Notes: generated by a model from the letters alone, not told the origin. A stretch of 64,000 nucleotides of DNA from Paraburkholderia caffeinitolerans (GCF_902859945.1 NZ_CADIKL010000032.1:1-64000); one strand, 5' to 3'. Shown: positions 36,538 to 46,340, counted from the stretch's first letter. Made by a program: numbers and translations.

Positions 36538-39048
36538 ATGCCTATCATCAAACGACCGCCTTCCGCGCAGTACCCGAACAACGATCGGGAACCCTCCTTC
36601 AACCATGGACGTCAGCCACCGCGCGGCCCGCGCGGTGACGATTCGCGCAACGAGCGCCCGCGCCGTCGCTCGTTCGGTGCGTCGATCGCACTCTGGTTCG
36701 CCGGCCTGATTGCCACGCTATGCGTGATCGGCGCGCTGATCGTCGGCTACGCGCTCGTCGTGATGGGCCCGCAGTTGCCATCACTCGATGCGCTCACCAA
36801 CTATCAGCCCAAGGTGCCGCTGCGCATCTACACCGCCGATCACGTGCTGATTGGCGAGTTCGGTGAAGAGCGGCGTCAGCTCGTGCGCTTCCAGGATATC
36901 CCGGACGTGCAGAAGAAAGCGGTGCTCGCCATCGAGGACTACCGCTTCTACGAGCACGGCGGCGTGGACTTCGTGGGCATCCTGCGCGCCGGCGTCGCCG
37001 ACCTGATGCACGGCGGCGCGTCGCAGGGCGCGAGCACGATCACAATGCAGGTCGCGCGCAACTTCTTCCTGTCGAGCGAGAAGACCTATACGCGCAAGAT
37101 CTACGAAATGCTGCTCGCCTACAAGATCGAGCGCGCGCTCACGAAGGACCAGATCCTCGAGCTGTACATGAACCAGATCTATCTGGGGCAGCGCGCCTAT
37201 GGCTTCTCGGCGGCCGCGCGCGTGTACTTCGGCAAGGACCTCAAAGACATCACGCTGGCCGAGGCCGCGATGCTCGCGGGCCTGCCGAAGGCGCCGTCCG
37301 CGTATAACCCGATCGTCAATCCGAAGCGCGCGAAGATTCGTCAGGAGTACATCCTCAAGCGCATGCTCGACCTGAACTACATTACCCAGGCGCAGTACGA
37401 CGAGGCGATCAAGGAACCGCTGCATACGCGCACCGCGGGCACCGAGTACAGCGTGCATGCGGAGTACGTCGCGGAAATGGTCCGCCAGATGATGTATGCG
37501 CAGTACAAGGACGAAACCTACACGCGTGGCCTCACGGTCACCACGACGATCGATTCCGCCGATCAGAACGCCGCCTACGCGGCCGTGCGCAAGGGCGTGA
37601 TGGATTACGAGCGCCGCCACGGCTATCGCGGCCCCGAGGGCTTCGTGCAGTTGCCCGCGCCGGGCGACGACCGCGATCAGGCCATCGACGATGCGCTCAC
37701 CGATCACCCCGATAACGGTGACATCGTTTCGGCGGTGGTCATCGACGCGAGCCCGAAGTCGGTTACCGCGCAGTTGCTCGACGGCACCCAGGTCACTGTC
37801 ACGGGCGACGGGCTGCGCTTTGTCGCGGGCGGGCTTTCGGCGCGTGCGTCGGCGGCCTTGCGCATCAAGCCGGGTTCGATCGTGCGCCTGATGACGGACA
37901 ACAAGAACAACTGGCAAATCACGCAGCTGCCGCAGGTGGAAGGCGCGCTCGTTTCGCTCACGCCGCAGGACGGCGCGATTCGTGCGCTGATCGGCGGCTT
38001 CGACTTCAACAAGAACAAGTTCAACCACGTCACGCAGGCGTGGCGCCAGCCGGGTTCGAGCTTCAAGCCGTTCATCTATTCGGCCTCGCTCGAGAAGGGT
38101 CTCGGGCCGGCCACCATGATCAACGACGCGCCGCTGTACTTCCCGCCCAGCACGCCGGGCGGCGACGCGTGGGAGCCGAAGGACGACGACTACCCCGAAG
38201 GCCCGATGTCGATGCGCCTCGCGCTGCAAAAGTCGAAGAACCTCGTGTCGATCCGCATCCTCTCGTACATCGGCACGAAGTATGCGCAGGACTACGTCAC
38301 GCAGCGCTTCGGCTTCGACGCGGACAAGACGCCGCCGTACCTGCCGATGGCGCTGGGCGCGGGTCTCGTCACGCCGCTGCAGTCGGCGGGCGCGTACTCC
38401 GTGTTCGCGAACGGCGGCTATCGCATCAACCCGTACCTGATCGCCGAAGTCGACGATGCGCACGGCCAGCCGATCCTGCGCGCCCAGCCGCTCGTGGCGG
38501 GCCAGAATGCGCCGCAGACGCTCTCGCCGCGCAACGCGTTCGTGATGAACAGCCTGTTGCATTCGGTGGCGACGGCGGGCACGGGCGCGGGCACCAACGT
38601 CCTCCACCGCGACGACCTGCAGGGCAAGACCGGCACGACCAACGACGCGCACGACGGCTGGTTTGCCGGCTACCAGCGCAACCTCGTGGCGGTAGCGTGG
38701 ATGGGCTACGACCAGCCGAAGAGCCTCGGCAGCCGCGAGTTCGGCGCGCAGCTCGCGTTGCCGATCTGGGTGGAGTACATGAGCAAAGCACTGCGCGGCA
38801 TGCCGCAGGAAGAGCCGCCGATGCCGGCGGGACTCTCGACGATCGGCGGCGAGCTGTACTACTCCGACGCGACGCCGGGCGCGGGCTTCATCTCGGCGAT
38901 CGGCATGGAGTCGGGCAACGCGACGGGCGCGGCCAGCGATGCGAGCGGGGCGACCGGCAGCATGGGGCCGGGCGGACTGCCTACGCCGAGCGTCACGCAG
39001 AGCGAGCGCAAGCAGATCATGGATCTGTTCGAAACGAACAAGCCTTGA
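36538..39048 (+). CDS. mrcA: Penicillin-binding protein 1A (class A, bifunctional)
   Basis: 836 aa from ATG 36538 (MPIIKRPPSAQYP). One N-terminal membrane anchor (ALWFAGLIATLCVIGALIVGY) leads to the glycosyltransferase domain (catalytic Glu in AIEDYRFYEHGG; GASTITMQVARN; RKIYEMLLA). An OB-like insertion follows, then the transpeptidase with nucleophile Ser in GSSFKPF, KSKNL and KTGTTND. It polymerises and cross-links peptidoglycan in the periplasm. Length is standard. A strong terminator follows. Confidence 0.95.
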   Translation: MPIIKRPPSAQYPNNDREPSFNHGRQPPRGPRGDDSRNERPRRRSFGASIALWFAGLIATLCVIGALIVGYALVVMGPQLPSLDALTNYQPKVPLRIYTADHVLIGEFGEERRQLVRFQDIPDVQKKAVLAIEDYRFYEHGGVDFVGILRAGVADLMHGGASQGASTITMQVARNFFLSSEKTYTRKIYEMLLAYKIERALTKDQILELYMNQIYLGQRAYGFSAAARVYFGKDLKDITLAEAAMLAGLPKAPSAYNPIVNPKRAKIRQEYILKRMLDLNYITQAQYDEAIKEPLHTRTAGTEYSVHAEYVAEMVRQMMYAQYKDETYTRGLTVTTTIDSADQNAAYAAVRKGVMDYERRHGYRGPEGFVQLPAPGDDRDQAIDDALTDHPDNGDIVSAVVIDASPKSVTAQLLDGTQVTVTGDGLRFVAGGLSARASAALRIKPGSIVRLMTDNKNNWQITQLPQVEGALVSLTPQDGAIRALIGGFDFNKNKFNHVTQAWRQPGSSFKPFIYSASLEKGLGPATMINDAPLYFPPSTPGGDAWEPKDDDYPEGPMSMRLALQKSKNLVSIRILSYIGTKYAQDYVTQRFGFDADKTPPYLPMALGAGLVTPLQSAGAYSVFANGGYRINPYLIAEVDDAHGQPILRAQPLVAGQNAPQTLSPRNAFVMNSLLHSVATAGTGAGTNVLHRDDLQGKTGTTNDAHDGWFAGYQRNLVAVAWMGYDQPKSLGSREFGAQLALPIWVEYMSKALRGMPQEEPPMPAGLSTIGGELYYSDATPGAGFISAIGMESGNATGAASDASGATGSMGPGGLPTPSVTQSERKQIMDLFETNKP

Positions 39049-39078
39049 TGGGCGCTCGTTGACACAAGAGCCGTCCTG

Positions 39079-39116
39079 AACGCGGCACACCGGCAACGGT
39101 GTGCCGCGTTTTGTTT
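39079..39116 (+). terminator. Terminator after mrcA
   Basis: AACGCGGCACACCG (39079-39092) pairs perfectly with CGGTGTGCCGCGTT (39097-39110) around GCAA, followed by TTGTTT. Confidence 0.93.
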
Positions 39117-39167
39117 AGGCGCGCAGTTTTGCTTTTACATCAAGGACTTGGTTGGGTTGCCCAGGGC

Positions 39168-39295
39168 TTTTCCACAGGGCCTTCAACAAAAATTGGGGAT
39201 AAGCCTGGCGTCGGCCGGATGCTCCGTTGTCCACAGTTTTTGTTGAAGGCCCTGTTGATAACGTTGGGAGAGCGAAGCTAACTCACTGATCCACA
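39168..39295. repeat. 19-bp inverted repeat with five DnaA-box-like sites
   Basis: ACAGGGCCTTCAACAAAAA (39174-39192) is the exact reverse complement of 39237-39255, with 44 bp between them. In and around it are five 9-mers, each one mismatch from the DnaA box TTATCCACA: TTTTCCACA (39168), TTATCCCCA (minus strand, 39194-39202), TTGTCCACA (39227), TTATCAACA (minus strand, 39253-39261) and TGATCCACA (39287). The cluster is non-coding, between the mrcA terminator and a convergent gene. It could titrate DnaA, act in replication control, or be another protein's binding array. Confidence 0.6.
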
Positions 39296-39339
39296 AGGGT
39301 GTCCGCGCACACGGGCAGATTGGAGCACCTCGTGGCGCA

Positions 39340-39759
39340 TCAGAACGTGTTGCCGTACTGCAAACCGATGGTGTGGCTGTGCGGTTCGCGCGAATAAGTG
39401 AGCGCCCAGTGCGTGAGCCACGCGCCGGTGAGCGCACCCAGCGCATCGGCGAACAGATCCTTGTACGAGAAGCCGCCAGTGGGGCAGGTGCCGTTCAGGA
39501 CCTGCAGCGCGAGCCCGGGCGCCGTGCCGATCAGCGTGCCGTAGACCACAGGATGATCGGTGTCGCGCGTGAGCCATCCGCCGATCGCGCCGAATGGCGC
39601 AGAAACGGCGAAGTGCTCGAGTTTGTCGGTGCCGGTCCAGCTATCCGATTCCACGCGGAAGCCACCGCGCTCCGTGGAACATTGGAGATCGGCATGCGCG
39701 GCGGCGCTGGCCATGAGAAGCGCTGCGGCGCAGAGGCCGCGATTCGATACGAGTGCCAT
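39340..39759 (-). CDS. YfiM/DUF2279-like periplasmic protein
   Basis: 139 aa. Signal peptide MALVSNRGLCAAALLMASAAAHA. The mature part has WTGTDKLEHFAVSAPFGAIGGW, with the Asp-Lys-x-x-His-Phe motif of the YfiM/DUF2279 lipoprotein group, and a hydrophobic C-terminal half (LFADALGALTGAWLTHWAL). No lipobox Cys follows the signal, so it may not be lipidated. Function unknown. It converges with mrcA; upstream is a 300-bp spacer. Confidence 0.7.
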   Translation of the reverse strand: MALVSNRGLCAAALLMASAAAHADLQCSTERGGFRVESDSWTGTDKLEHFAVSAPFGAIGGWLTRDTDHPVVYGTLIGTAPGLALQVLNGTCPTGGFSYKDLFADALGALTGAWLTHWALTYSREPHSHTIGLQYGNTF

Positions 39760-40059
39760 GATCGATGTCGTCGAGGTTGTAATGCGCCGTCGCGCACAGG
39801 CTGCATGGACAGCACGCGGCGATGGCGGGGCGCAAGTCGAGGTGCTTGCTGTTTATGTAGTAATCCGAATAAATTTGTTTTCGTTATCTCGATTTGCGAC
39901 GCAGTTTAGCAGCAGTATCTTGAAATTAGCGCTCAGATTTTTCTGACAGATATAGAGGGCGGAGACCGGAAGGAAGCCAGGTGGAGGGGGCCTGGACGAA
40001 GCGCGCGGTGTGGAGGTTGTTTTATTGCTTTCGCGCGCTCCGCGGCCGGGGCGGGCTTC
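39760..40059. other. Spacer between YfiM-like gene and efflux channel gene
   Basis: 300 bp, with an AT-rich centre (39855-39945) likely holding the promoter of the leftward YfiM-like gene. I see no gene or clear hairpin. Confidence 0.4.
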
Positions 40060-41667
40060 TTAGTCCCGCGCCGGGGTTGTCGTCGGGGTGCCGTTCGCGT
40101 TCGCGTCACGAGCTTGAGCGTTCGAAGCCGAGGCGTCGGCGCCCGTTGGCGGCTGCCCCATGGCCTGGAACAGCGCGGCCGTATCCGAGAGACGTGTGCC
40201 GCGATAGCGGATTTCATCGAGCCGCGCATTGCGCCATTGCTGCTCGCTCTGGCGCACGGCGTAGTAAGGCACGGCACCCAGCCGGTAGCGCGCGTTCGTC
40301 TCTTCGAAGACGCCCTGCGCGGTCTGCGCCGACGTGCTGGCCGCGTCGAGCGCCTGAGCGTCGTGCTCGAGCGCGGCAAGCCGGGTGGCGACGTCCTGGA
40401 ACGCCGCGAGCACGGTCTGCTTGTACGACGCGTTAGCTGCGTCGTAGGACTGCAGCGCCGCGCGGCGCTGCGCCAGGAGCGCGCCGCCGTGAAACAGCGG
40501 TTGCGTGAGCGAGGCGCCGAGGATCCAGAGCGCGCCCGCGCCGGAGGTCAACATGGGCCAACTGAAGCCGGCTTTGCCGAGGTCCGCGGAAAGCGTGATG
40601 CTCGGGAACATCTGCGCCGTGGCGGCGCCCACATCGGCGGACGCTGCAATCAGCGCTGCGCCGGCAGCCTGGATATCGGGCCGCGACTTGAGCAGCTCCG
40701 AGGGCACGACGACCGGCACCTGCGCGGGCAAGGTCAGGCTCGCGAGGTCGAGGTTGGGCGGTGCGGCGTCGGGCGTGCGCCCGAGCAGCACGGCGAGCGC
40801 GTGGCGCAGCGCAGAGAGTTGCTGGCGCAGCCCCGGCAGATTCGCGGCGAGCGAAGCCGCGCTTTGCTGCGCGTTGAGCAGGTCGGTGTGCGAGGCCGCG
40901 CCCAGCGCATAGCGCTTTTGCATGTCGTCGGCCTGAGCGTTGGCGAGCGCGACGAGCCGCTCGGTCGCGTCGATCTGCGCGTGCAGCGTGGCCGCGCCCA
41001 GCGCGCTCGTCACGATGTTTGCCGCGAGCGCACGGCGTGCCGCCTCGTACTGGAATGCCTGCATGTTCACGCGCGCGGCGAGCGCGGTGTTGTTCAGGCG
41101 CGTCGCGCCGAAAATATCGAAGGTATAGCTCGCCCGGACGAGGCCCGCGAACACGTCGTACTGGAGCTTGTCGACGCCGAGTTGCGCAGGGGCGGGCACA
41201 TGCTGGCGCTGGGCGAAGCCGAGCGCGTCGACAGTGGGCAGCATCGTGCTGCCGATCTGGGCGCGCAATTGCTCGCGCGCGGCCTGCAGGCTGTGATCGG
41301 CGGAGGCGAGATTCGGGTTGTTGGCGAGTCCCTCGTCGACGAGCCCATCGAGTTCGGGCGAGCCGTAGAGCGCCCACCATTGCGGCGCCGGTTGGGTGCC
41401 CGTCACGAACTGCTGAGCGACGCCCTGCGCGGCGACGGTCTGCGCGGGCTGAGCCTCCACGCCATAGTGCGCTGGCTCCGGCATCGCGGGCGGCGCGCCG
41501 CCCGGACCCCATGTGCAGGCGCTCGCGAATATCGCGCATAGTGCTGCCGAGCCCGTGCGCAGGCCCACCAGATGCGACGCGAGCGAAAGGCGTGCCTTGA
41601 TCGGCGCACCATCGGCACCATCGGCACCATCGCTCAGAATGCGGCCCAGAATGCGGTTCCGTTTCAT
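40060..41667 (-). CDS. RND efflux outer-membrane lipoprotein (NodT/OprM-type)
   Basis: 535 aa. A signal region ends in AIFASACTW, a plausible lipobox, so the protein is probably acylated on Cys. Two OEP repeats follow (QWWALYGSPELDGLVDEGLANNPNL; LLKSRPDIQAAGAALIAASADVGAATAQMFPSITLSA), typical of NodT-type channels. It overlaps the RND pump gene by four bases (ATGA) and is the third gene of the efflux operon. Its N-terminus carries a short GADGADGA repeat, from three copies of a 9-bp unit near 41608-41634. It lies ahead of the signal core, so the true start could be further in. Confidence 0.9.
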   Translation of the reverse strand: MKRNRILGRILSDGADGADGAPIKARLSLASHLVGLRTGSAALCAIFASACTWGPGGAPPAMPEPAHYGVEAQPAQTVAAQGVAQQFVTGTQPAPQWWALYGSPELDGLVDEGLANNPNLASADHSLQAAREQLRAQIGSTMLPTVDALGFAQRQHVPAPAQLGVDKLQYDVFAGLVRASYTFDIFGATRLNNTALAARVNMQAFQYEAARRALAANIVTSALGAATLHAQIDATERLVALANAQADDMQKRYALGAASHTDLLNAQQSAASLAANLPGLRQQLSALRHALAVLLGRTPDAAPPNLDLASLTLPAQVPVVVPSELLKSRPDIQAAGAALIAASADVGAATAQMFPSITLSADLGKAGFSWPMLTSGAGALWILGASLTQPLFHGGALLAQRRAALQSYDAANASYKQTVLAAFQDVATRLAALEHDAQALDAASTSAQTAQGVFEETNARYRLGAVPYYAVRQSEQQWRNARLDEIRYRGTRLSDTAALFQAMGQPPTGADASASNAQARDANANGTPTTTPARD

Positions 41668-44600
41668 GATGCGTTCTCCGCATGGGGGCGTGGCGCGTCG
41701 GTTTCGTTGCTGCGCACGCGGAACGCGGCGGCGTAAAGCGCAGGCAGGAAGAACAGCGTGAGCACGGTCGCGCTCGTGATGCCGCCCATCAGCGCGGTCG
41801 CCATCGGTCCGAAGAAGTTCGAGGGCACGAGCGGAATCAGCGCGAGCACGGCAGCCGCCGCGGTCAGGATGATCGGGCGGAAGCGCCGCACCGTTGCGCC
41901 GACGATGGCGTCGAAGCGCTTGTGCCCGGCGCGGATGTCGCTCTCGATCTGATCCACGAGAATCACCGAGTTGCGCATGATGATGCCGAACATGGCGATC
42001 ACGCCCAGCATCGCGACGAAGCCGAATGGCTCGCGGAAAACGATCAGCGCGAGCGCCACGCCGATCAGCCCGAGCGGTGCGGTGAGCACGACCATCATGA
42101 CGCGCGAGAGGCTTTGCAACTGGATCATGAGCAGCGTGAGCACGGCGATCGCGAGAATCGGCAACTGCGCGTAAATCGACGCCTGGCCTTTCGCGCTTTC
42201 CTCGACGGAGCCGCCTACCTCGATGCGGTAGCCGGAGGGCAGCGTCGCGCGCATCGGCTCCAGTTGTTTTTGCAGCGCGTGCGTGACGTCGATGCCTTGC
42301 GCGCCCGTGCGCACGTCGGCCTGCACGGTGAGCGTGGGCTGCCGGTCGCGCGACCAGATCACGCCGTATTCGAGCGTGTTCTCGAGGTGCCCGATCGCGC
42401 CGAGCGGCACGGGGCCGTTTGGCGTGGGCATGGCGAGCGAGAGCATATGGGCGGGAGCCACGCGTTCGTTCGGCGGCGAGCGCAAGTCCACGCCGATCAG
42501 CTTGTCGCGCTCGCGGTACTGCGTGACGGTGTAGCCGGAGTAAGTCATCTGCAGGAAGTTCGCGACGTCCTGTGAGGAGATGTTGAGCGCACGCGCCTTT
42601 TGCTGGTCGATCTCGAAGTGCAGCGAGCGCTCGGCGGGTTCGTCCCAGTCGAAGTGGACGTTATCGGCGCGTTTGTCTGCGCGCATGATCGCGGCCACGC
42701 GCTCGGCGATGCCGCGCACGGTCGCGATGTCGTCGCCGCTCACGCGGAACTGCACGGGATAGCCCACGGGCGGCCCGTTTTCGAGGCGCGAAAGGCGCGT
42801 GCGCACGGCCGGGAAGTCGTTGCGCAGCTTCATCTCGAGCCAGCTCGCGAGCTTCTCGCGATCCTCCACGGACTTGGTCGTGATGACGAACTGCGCGAAA
42901 TTCGGCTGCTGCAATTGCTGATCGAGCGGCAGATAGAAGCGCGGCGCGCCGGTGCCGACAAAGTCGATCGAGTGGTCGATCTCGGGCCGGCCCTTCAGCG
43001 CTTCTTCAAGGCGCTTCGTTTCGCGCAGCGTGGCGTCGAACGCACCGCCCTCGGGCAGACGCACGTCCACGAGCAGCTCGGGGCGGTCCGAGCTCGGGAA
43101 GAACTGCTGCGGAATCGCCGCGAAGCCCGCGAGCGCGATCACGAACAGCACGGCGGTCAGTGCGAGCACAACGAGATGGCGCTCGATGCACCAGCCAACC
43201 CAGCGACGCAGGCGGTGGTAGAAACGCGTGTCGTAGATGTCTTCTTCGTGATGTTCACCGTGCGCCGCGGCCTCGGTGGTGCCCTGCGCGCCGGCGCCGG
43301 GTTTGCGCTCGGGCAGCAGCCGATAGCCGAGCAGCGGAATCAGCACGACCGCCGCGAACCACGAGGCGATCAACGCGATCGCCGATACCTGGAAGATCGA
43401 TCGTGTGTATTCGCCCGTGCTCGACTTCGCGAGCACGATGGGCAGGAAGCCCGCGACCGTGACGAGCGTGCCGGTGAGCATCGGGAACGCCGTGCTCGTG
43501 TACGCGAACGCGGCGGCGCGGGTGCGGTTCCACCCTTGCGCGAGCTTCACGGCCATCATCTCGACGGAAATGATGGCGTCGTCCACGAGCAGGCCCAGTG
43601 CGAGCACGAGCGTGCCGAGCGAGACCTTGTGCAGGCCGATGTCGAATAGATTCATCACGAGCGCGGTGACGGCGAGCACGATCGGAATCGTGATCACGAC
43701 CACCATGCCGGTGCGCACGCCGAGCGAGACGAGGCTCACCACGAGCACGATGCCCACGGCCTCGGCCACTGCCTCGATGAAGTCGTCGACTGAACGCGAG
43801 ACCGCGTCGGGCATGCTCGACACTTCCACGAGCTTCAGGCCCGCGGGCAGTTCGCGGCGCAACTCGTCGATGCGCTTGTCCAACGCGTGGCCAAGCTGGA
43901 TCACGTCGCCGCCCGGTTGCATCGTGACGCCGATGCCGAGCACGGCCTTGCCCTGGAAGCGCATCTGCGTGGCGGGCGGCTCGTCGTAGCCGCGCCGGAT
44001 CGTGGCGATGTCGCCGAGACGGAAACTGCGGCCATTCACGCTGATGAGCGTGTCCGCGAGCGCCTTGAGGTCGGTGAATTGCCCGCTGGGACGCACGAAT
44101 ACGCGATCGTCGGCGGTGTTGAGCGTGCCGGCCGCCGCGACGCTGTTCTGCGCGCCGATCGCCTGGCCGATCTGCGTGGGTGAAATGCCCAGACGCGTGA
44201 GCTGCGCGTTCGGGATCTCCACGAAGATGCGCTGGTTCGGATCGCCGAAATAGTCGACCTTGCCGACATCTTTCACGTGCAACAGCTCCTCGCGCAGATT
44301 GTCGGCATAGTCGTGCAGCTGCGCGGGCGAGAAGCCATCGCCTTCGAGTGCGTAGATGTTGGTGTAGACGTCGCCGAACTCGTCGTTGAAGAATGGGCCT
44401 TGCACGCCGGGTGGCAGCGTCGCCGCGATGTCGCCCACTTTCTTGCGCACCTGGTACCAGGTCTCGCGCACCTCGCTCACGGGCGCTGAGTCCTTCATCA
44501 CGAAGAACACGAGCGATTCGCCGGGGCGAGAATAGCTGCGCAGGTAGTCGATATTGGGCGTTTCCTGGAGCTTGCGGCCGATGCGGCCAGTGACTTCGTC

Positions 44601-44843
44601 CTCGACCTGGCGCGCGGTGGCGCCGGGCCAGAAGGTCTGGATCACCATCACGCGAAACGTGAACGGCGGGTCCTCCGACTGCGAGAGCCGCGAGTAGGAG
44701 AGCGCGCCGAAGATCGTGGCGAGGGCGATCAAGAAGGTGACCAGCACCTGATGGCGCAGCGCCCATGCCGAAAGATTGAAGCGCCCCTCGTCGTGATCGA
44801 AGCCCGGGGCCTGGTCACTGCGCTGGTCACCGAGCTGGCTCAT
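41664..44843 (-). CDS. RND multidrug efflux pump, inner-membrane subunit
   Basis: 1059 aa with 12 membrane segments and two large periplasmic loops. The proton-relay Asp pair is in LGLLVDDAIISVEMM (segment 4). Family motifs such as GATARQVEDEVT and the C-terminal GVIAMFGIIMRNSVILVDQIE are present. It belongs to the hydrophobe/amphiphile exporter group. The His/Glu-rich stretch AAHGEHHEEDIYD in the central cytoplasmic loop is unusual. It overlaps both neighbours by four bases. Confidence 0.95.
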   Translation of the reverse strand: MSQLGDQRSDQAPGFDHDEGRFNLSAWALRHQVLVTFLIALATIFGALSYSRLSQSEDPPFTFRVMVIQTFWPGATARQVEDEVTGRIGRKLQETPNIDYLRSYSRPGESLVFFVMKDSAPVSEVRETWYQVRKKVGDIAATLPPGVQGPFFNDEFGDVYTNIYALEGDGFSPAQLHDYADNLREELLHVKDVGKVDYFGDPNQRIFVEIPNAQLTRLGISPTQIGQAIGAQNSVAAAGTLNTADDRVFVRPSGQFTDLKALADTLISVNGRSFRLGDIATIRRGYDEPPATQMRFQGKAVLGIGVTMQPGGDVIQLGHALDKRIDELRRELPAGLKLVEVSSMPDAVSRSVDDFIEAVAEAVGIVLVVSLVSLGVRTGMVVVITIPIVLAVTALVMNLFDIGLHKVSLGTLVLALGLLVDDAIISVEMMAVKLAQGWNRTRAAAFAYTSTAFPMLTGTLVTVAGFLPIVLAKSSTGEYTRSIFQVSAIALIASWFAAVVLIPLLGYRLLPERKPGAGAQGTTEAAAHGEHHEEDIYDTRFYHRLRRWVGWCIERHLVVLALTAVLFVIALAGFAAIPQQFFPSSDRPELLVDVRLPEGGAFDATLRETKRLEEALKGRPEIDHSIDFVGTGAPRFYLPLDQQLQQPNFAQFVITTKSVEDREKLASWLEMKLRNDFPAVRTRLSRLENGPPVGYPVQFRVSGDDIATVRGIAERVAAIMRADKRADNVHFDWDEPAERSLHFEIDQQKARALNISSQDVANFLQMTYSGYTVTQYRERDKLIGVDLRSPPNERVAPAHMLSLAMPTPNGPVPLGAIGHLENTLEYGVIWSRDRQPTLTVQADVRTGAQGIDVTHALQKQLEPMRATLPSGYRIEVGGSVEESAKGQASIYAQLPILAIAVLTLLMIQLQSLSRVMMVVLTAPLGLIGVALALIVFREPFGFVAMLGVIAMFGIIMRNSVILVDQIESDIRAGHKRFDAIVGATVRRFRPIILTAAAAVLALIPLVPSNFFGPMATALMGGITSATVLTLFFLPALYAAAFRVRSNETDAPRPHAENAS

Positions 44844-46066
44844 GACGCGAAATCCTCAGGGTGCAACGGCGCGACCGGGCGCACCTTTTCGCCCGCGGTG
44901 ACCGTGTGCACGCCTTGCAGCACGATGCGCTCGCCGTCGTTCAGGCCCTGCGTGACCGTGATCGTGCGCGCGTCGTAGCGCGAGACGCTCACGCGGCGCA
45001 ATTGCAGCACGTTGTCGGCGCCTTGCACGATCCACAACGCGGGCGCGTTGCCGTCGTGAAAGAGCGCGGTGGCCGGTATCGTGAAAGCGCCGCCGTCGGG
45101 CTGCGCGGCGTTGGTAACATTAGTGGCGTTGACCGCGAGCGCGACGTTCGCGGTCATGCCGAGACGCACTTCGGCGTCCGGCTGGTCGAGCGTGAGCTTT
45201 ACTCGCCAGGTGCGGCTTTGCGGGTCGGCGGCGGCGGCCAGCTCGCGCACTTTGGCCGTGTACTGCCGGCCCGGCAGCGCGGGCAGCATGACTTGCGCGG
45301 TGTCGCCGGTGTGCAGGGCGGCGATGGCGTTCTCGGGCAGATCACTCACCACGTCCACGTCGCCCGCCCATGCGAGCTGGTAGACCGCTTGGCCCGCCTG
45401 CACGTTCTGGCCAGTGTCGGCGTTTTCGGCGGTGATGACGCCCGCGTGATCAGCCGCGAGCAGGGTGTAGCGCCGCTGGTCCTGGGCGAGCGCGAGCTGT
45501 TGCTTCGCCTGATCGCGCTGGGCCGTAGCCGAAGCATAGGCATCCTGCGTTTGTTCGAGCTGCGCACGCGCGATGAGATTGGCCTGGGCCTGGGCGGTGT
45601 CGCGATCGAGCTGCTGCTTCGCGAATTCAAAGCGGTGCTGCGCGGCGTCGTACTGCGCCTGCGCGCTCGCGGCATTCTTGTCGTAATCGGCCGGATCGAG
45701 ACGCGCGAGCACCTGGCCGGGCTTCACGGTATCGCCGAGACGGGCGCTGCGTTCGACGATCTTGCCGTTCACGCGGAACGAGAGCGGCGTGGCATAGCGC
45801 GCCTGCACCGTGCCGGGCCAGGTGGCCGACGCACCATTGCCGTCGCGATGGACGATCATCGAGACGACCGGGCGCGGCGAGGGCGCCGTTTCCGGTTTTT
45901 TTCCGCAGGCCGCGAGGCTGGCGAGCGCGCATAGCGCGATTAAAGACGTGAGCGAGGTAGCCCGGGCACGCGGGCTCGCGAGACGCGCCCAGCCGCGCCG
46001 CAGCGCCTGTGGCGCTCGCCGGAGGAGCTGGACCGATTCGACGAAACCACTCGATTGATTGCGCAT
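44840..46066 (-). CDS. RND efflux periplasmic adaptor lipoprotein
   Basis: About 408 aa from ATG 46066; ATG 46126 would add 20 residues and neither start has a clear ribosome site. Signal with lipobox LASLAAC, then lipoyl half GTVQARYATPLSFRVNGKIV, a coiled coil (AQAQYDAAQHRFEFAKQQLDRD...), second lipoyl half LLAADHAGVITA and beta-barrel domain. First gene of the tripartite operon; controlled presumably by the divergent TetR gene. Confidence 0.91.
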   Translation of the reverse strand: MRNQSSGFVESVQLLRRAPQALRRGWARLASPRARATSLTSLIALCALASLAACGKKPETAPSPRPVVSMIVHRDGNGASATWPGTVQARYATPLSFRVNGKIVERSARLGDTVKPGQVLARLDPADYDKNAASAQAQYDAAQHRFEFAKQQLDRDTAQAQANLIARAQLEQTQDAYASATAQRDQAKQQLALAQDQRRYTLLAADHAGVITAENADTGQNVQAGQAVYQLAWAGDVDVVSDLPENAIAALHTGDTAQVMLPALPGRQYTAKVRELAAAADPQSRTWRVKLTLDQPDAEVRLGMTANVALAVNATNVTNAAQPDGGAFTIPATALFHDGNAPALWIVQGADNVLQLRRVSVSRYDARTITVTQGLNDGERIVLQGVHTVTAGEKVRPVAPLHPEDFAS

Positions 46067-46314
46067 CCCGCTCGATGCGCCGCGACCGCGATGATTCACA
46101 TGGACCTCGATACCAGGGCCTGTCATCAGCGTGAAATTCGCGTGAACAGTCCCTGACGCAGGCCCAGTGCGCCATGCTGGCAGAGAGGGCCGGGTTGACC
46201 GGGTCGGATGACCTCGGGGTTGGCTTGTTGTGCACCGTTGCTGAGTCCGTCCGCGCGTGGCGCGCTTCGATGTCTCCTGCCTTGCGGGGCGGCCGGCCTC
46301 AGATAATCCTGTGA

Positions 46315-46340
46315 ATTCTAATACATCGGTGTATCTGAAT
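46315..46340. promoter_or_regulatory. Palindromic operator candidate for the divergent TetR regulator
   Basis: ATACA (46321-46325) and TGTAT (46330-46334) face each other around TCGG. Outer arms ATTC (46315-46318) and GAAT (46337-46340) extend the symmetry to 26 bp. The site lies between the adaptor gene and the TetR gene, where autoregulating TetR repressors normally bind. Confidence 0.6.

Noticed and set aside
39168..39295. Chromosomal origin of replication (oriC)
   Set aside because: No dnaA, dnaN, parAB or rep gene and no clear AT-rich unwinding region; only the box cluster is supported.
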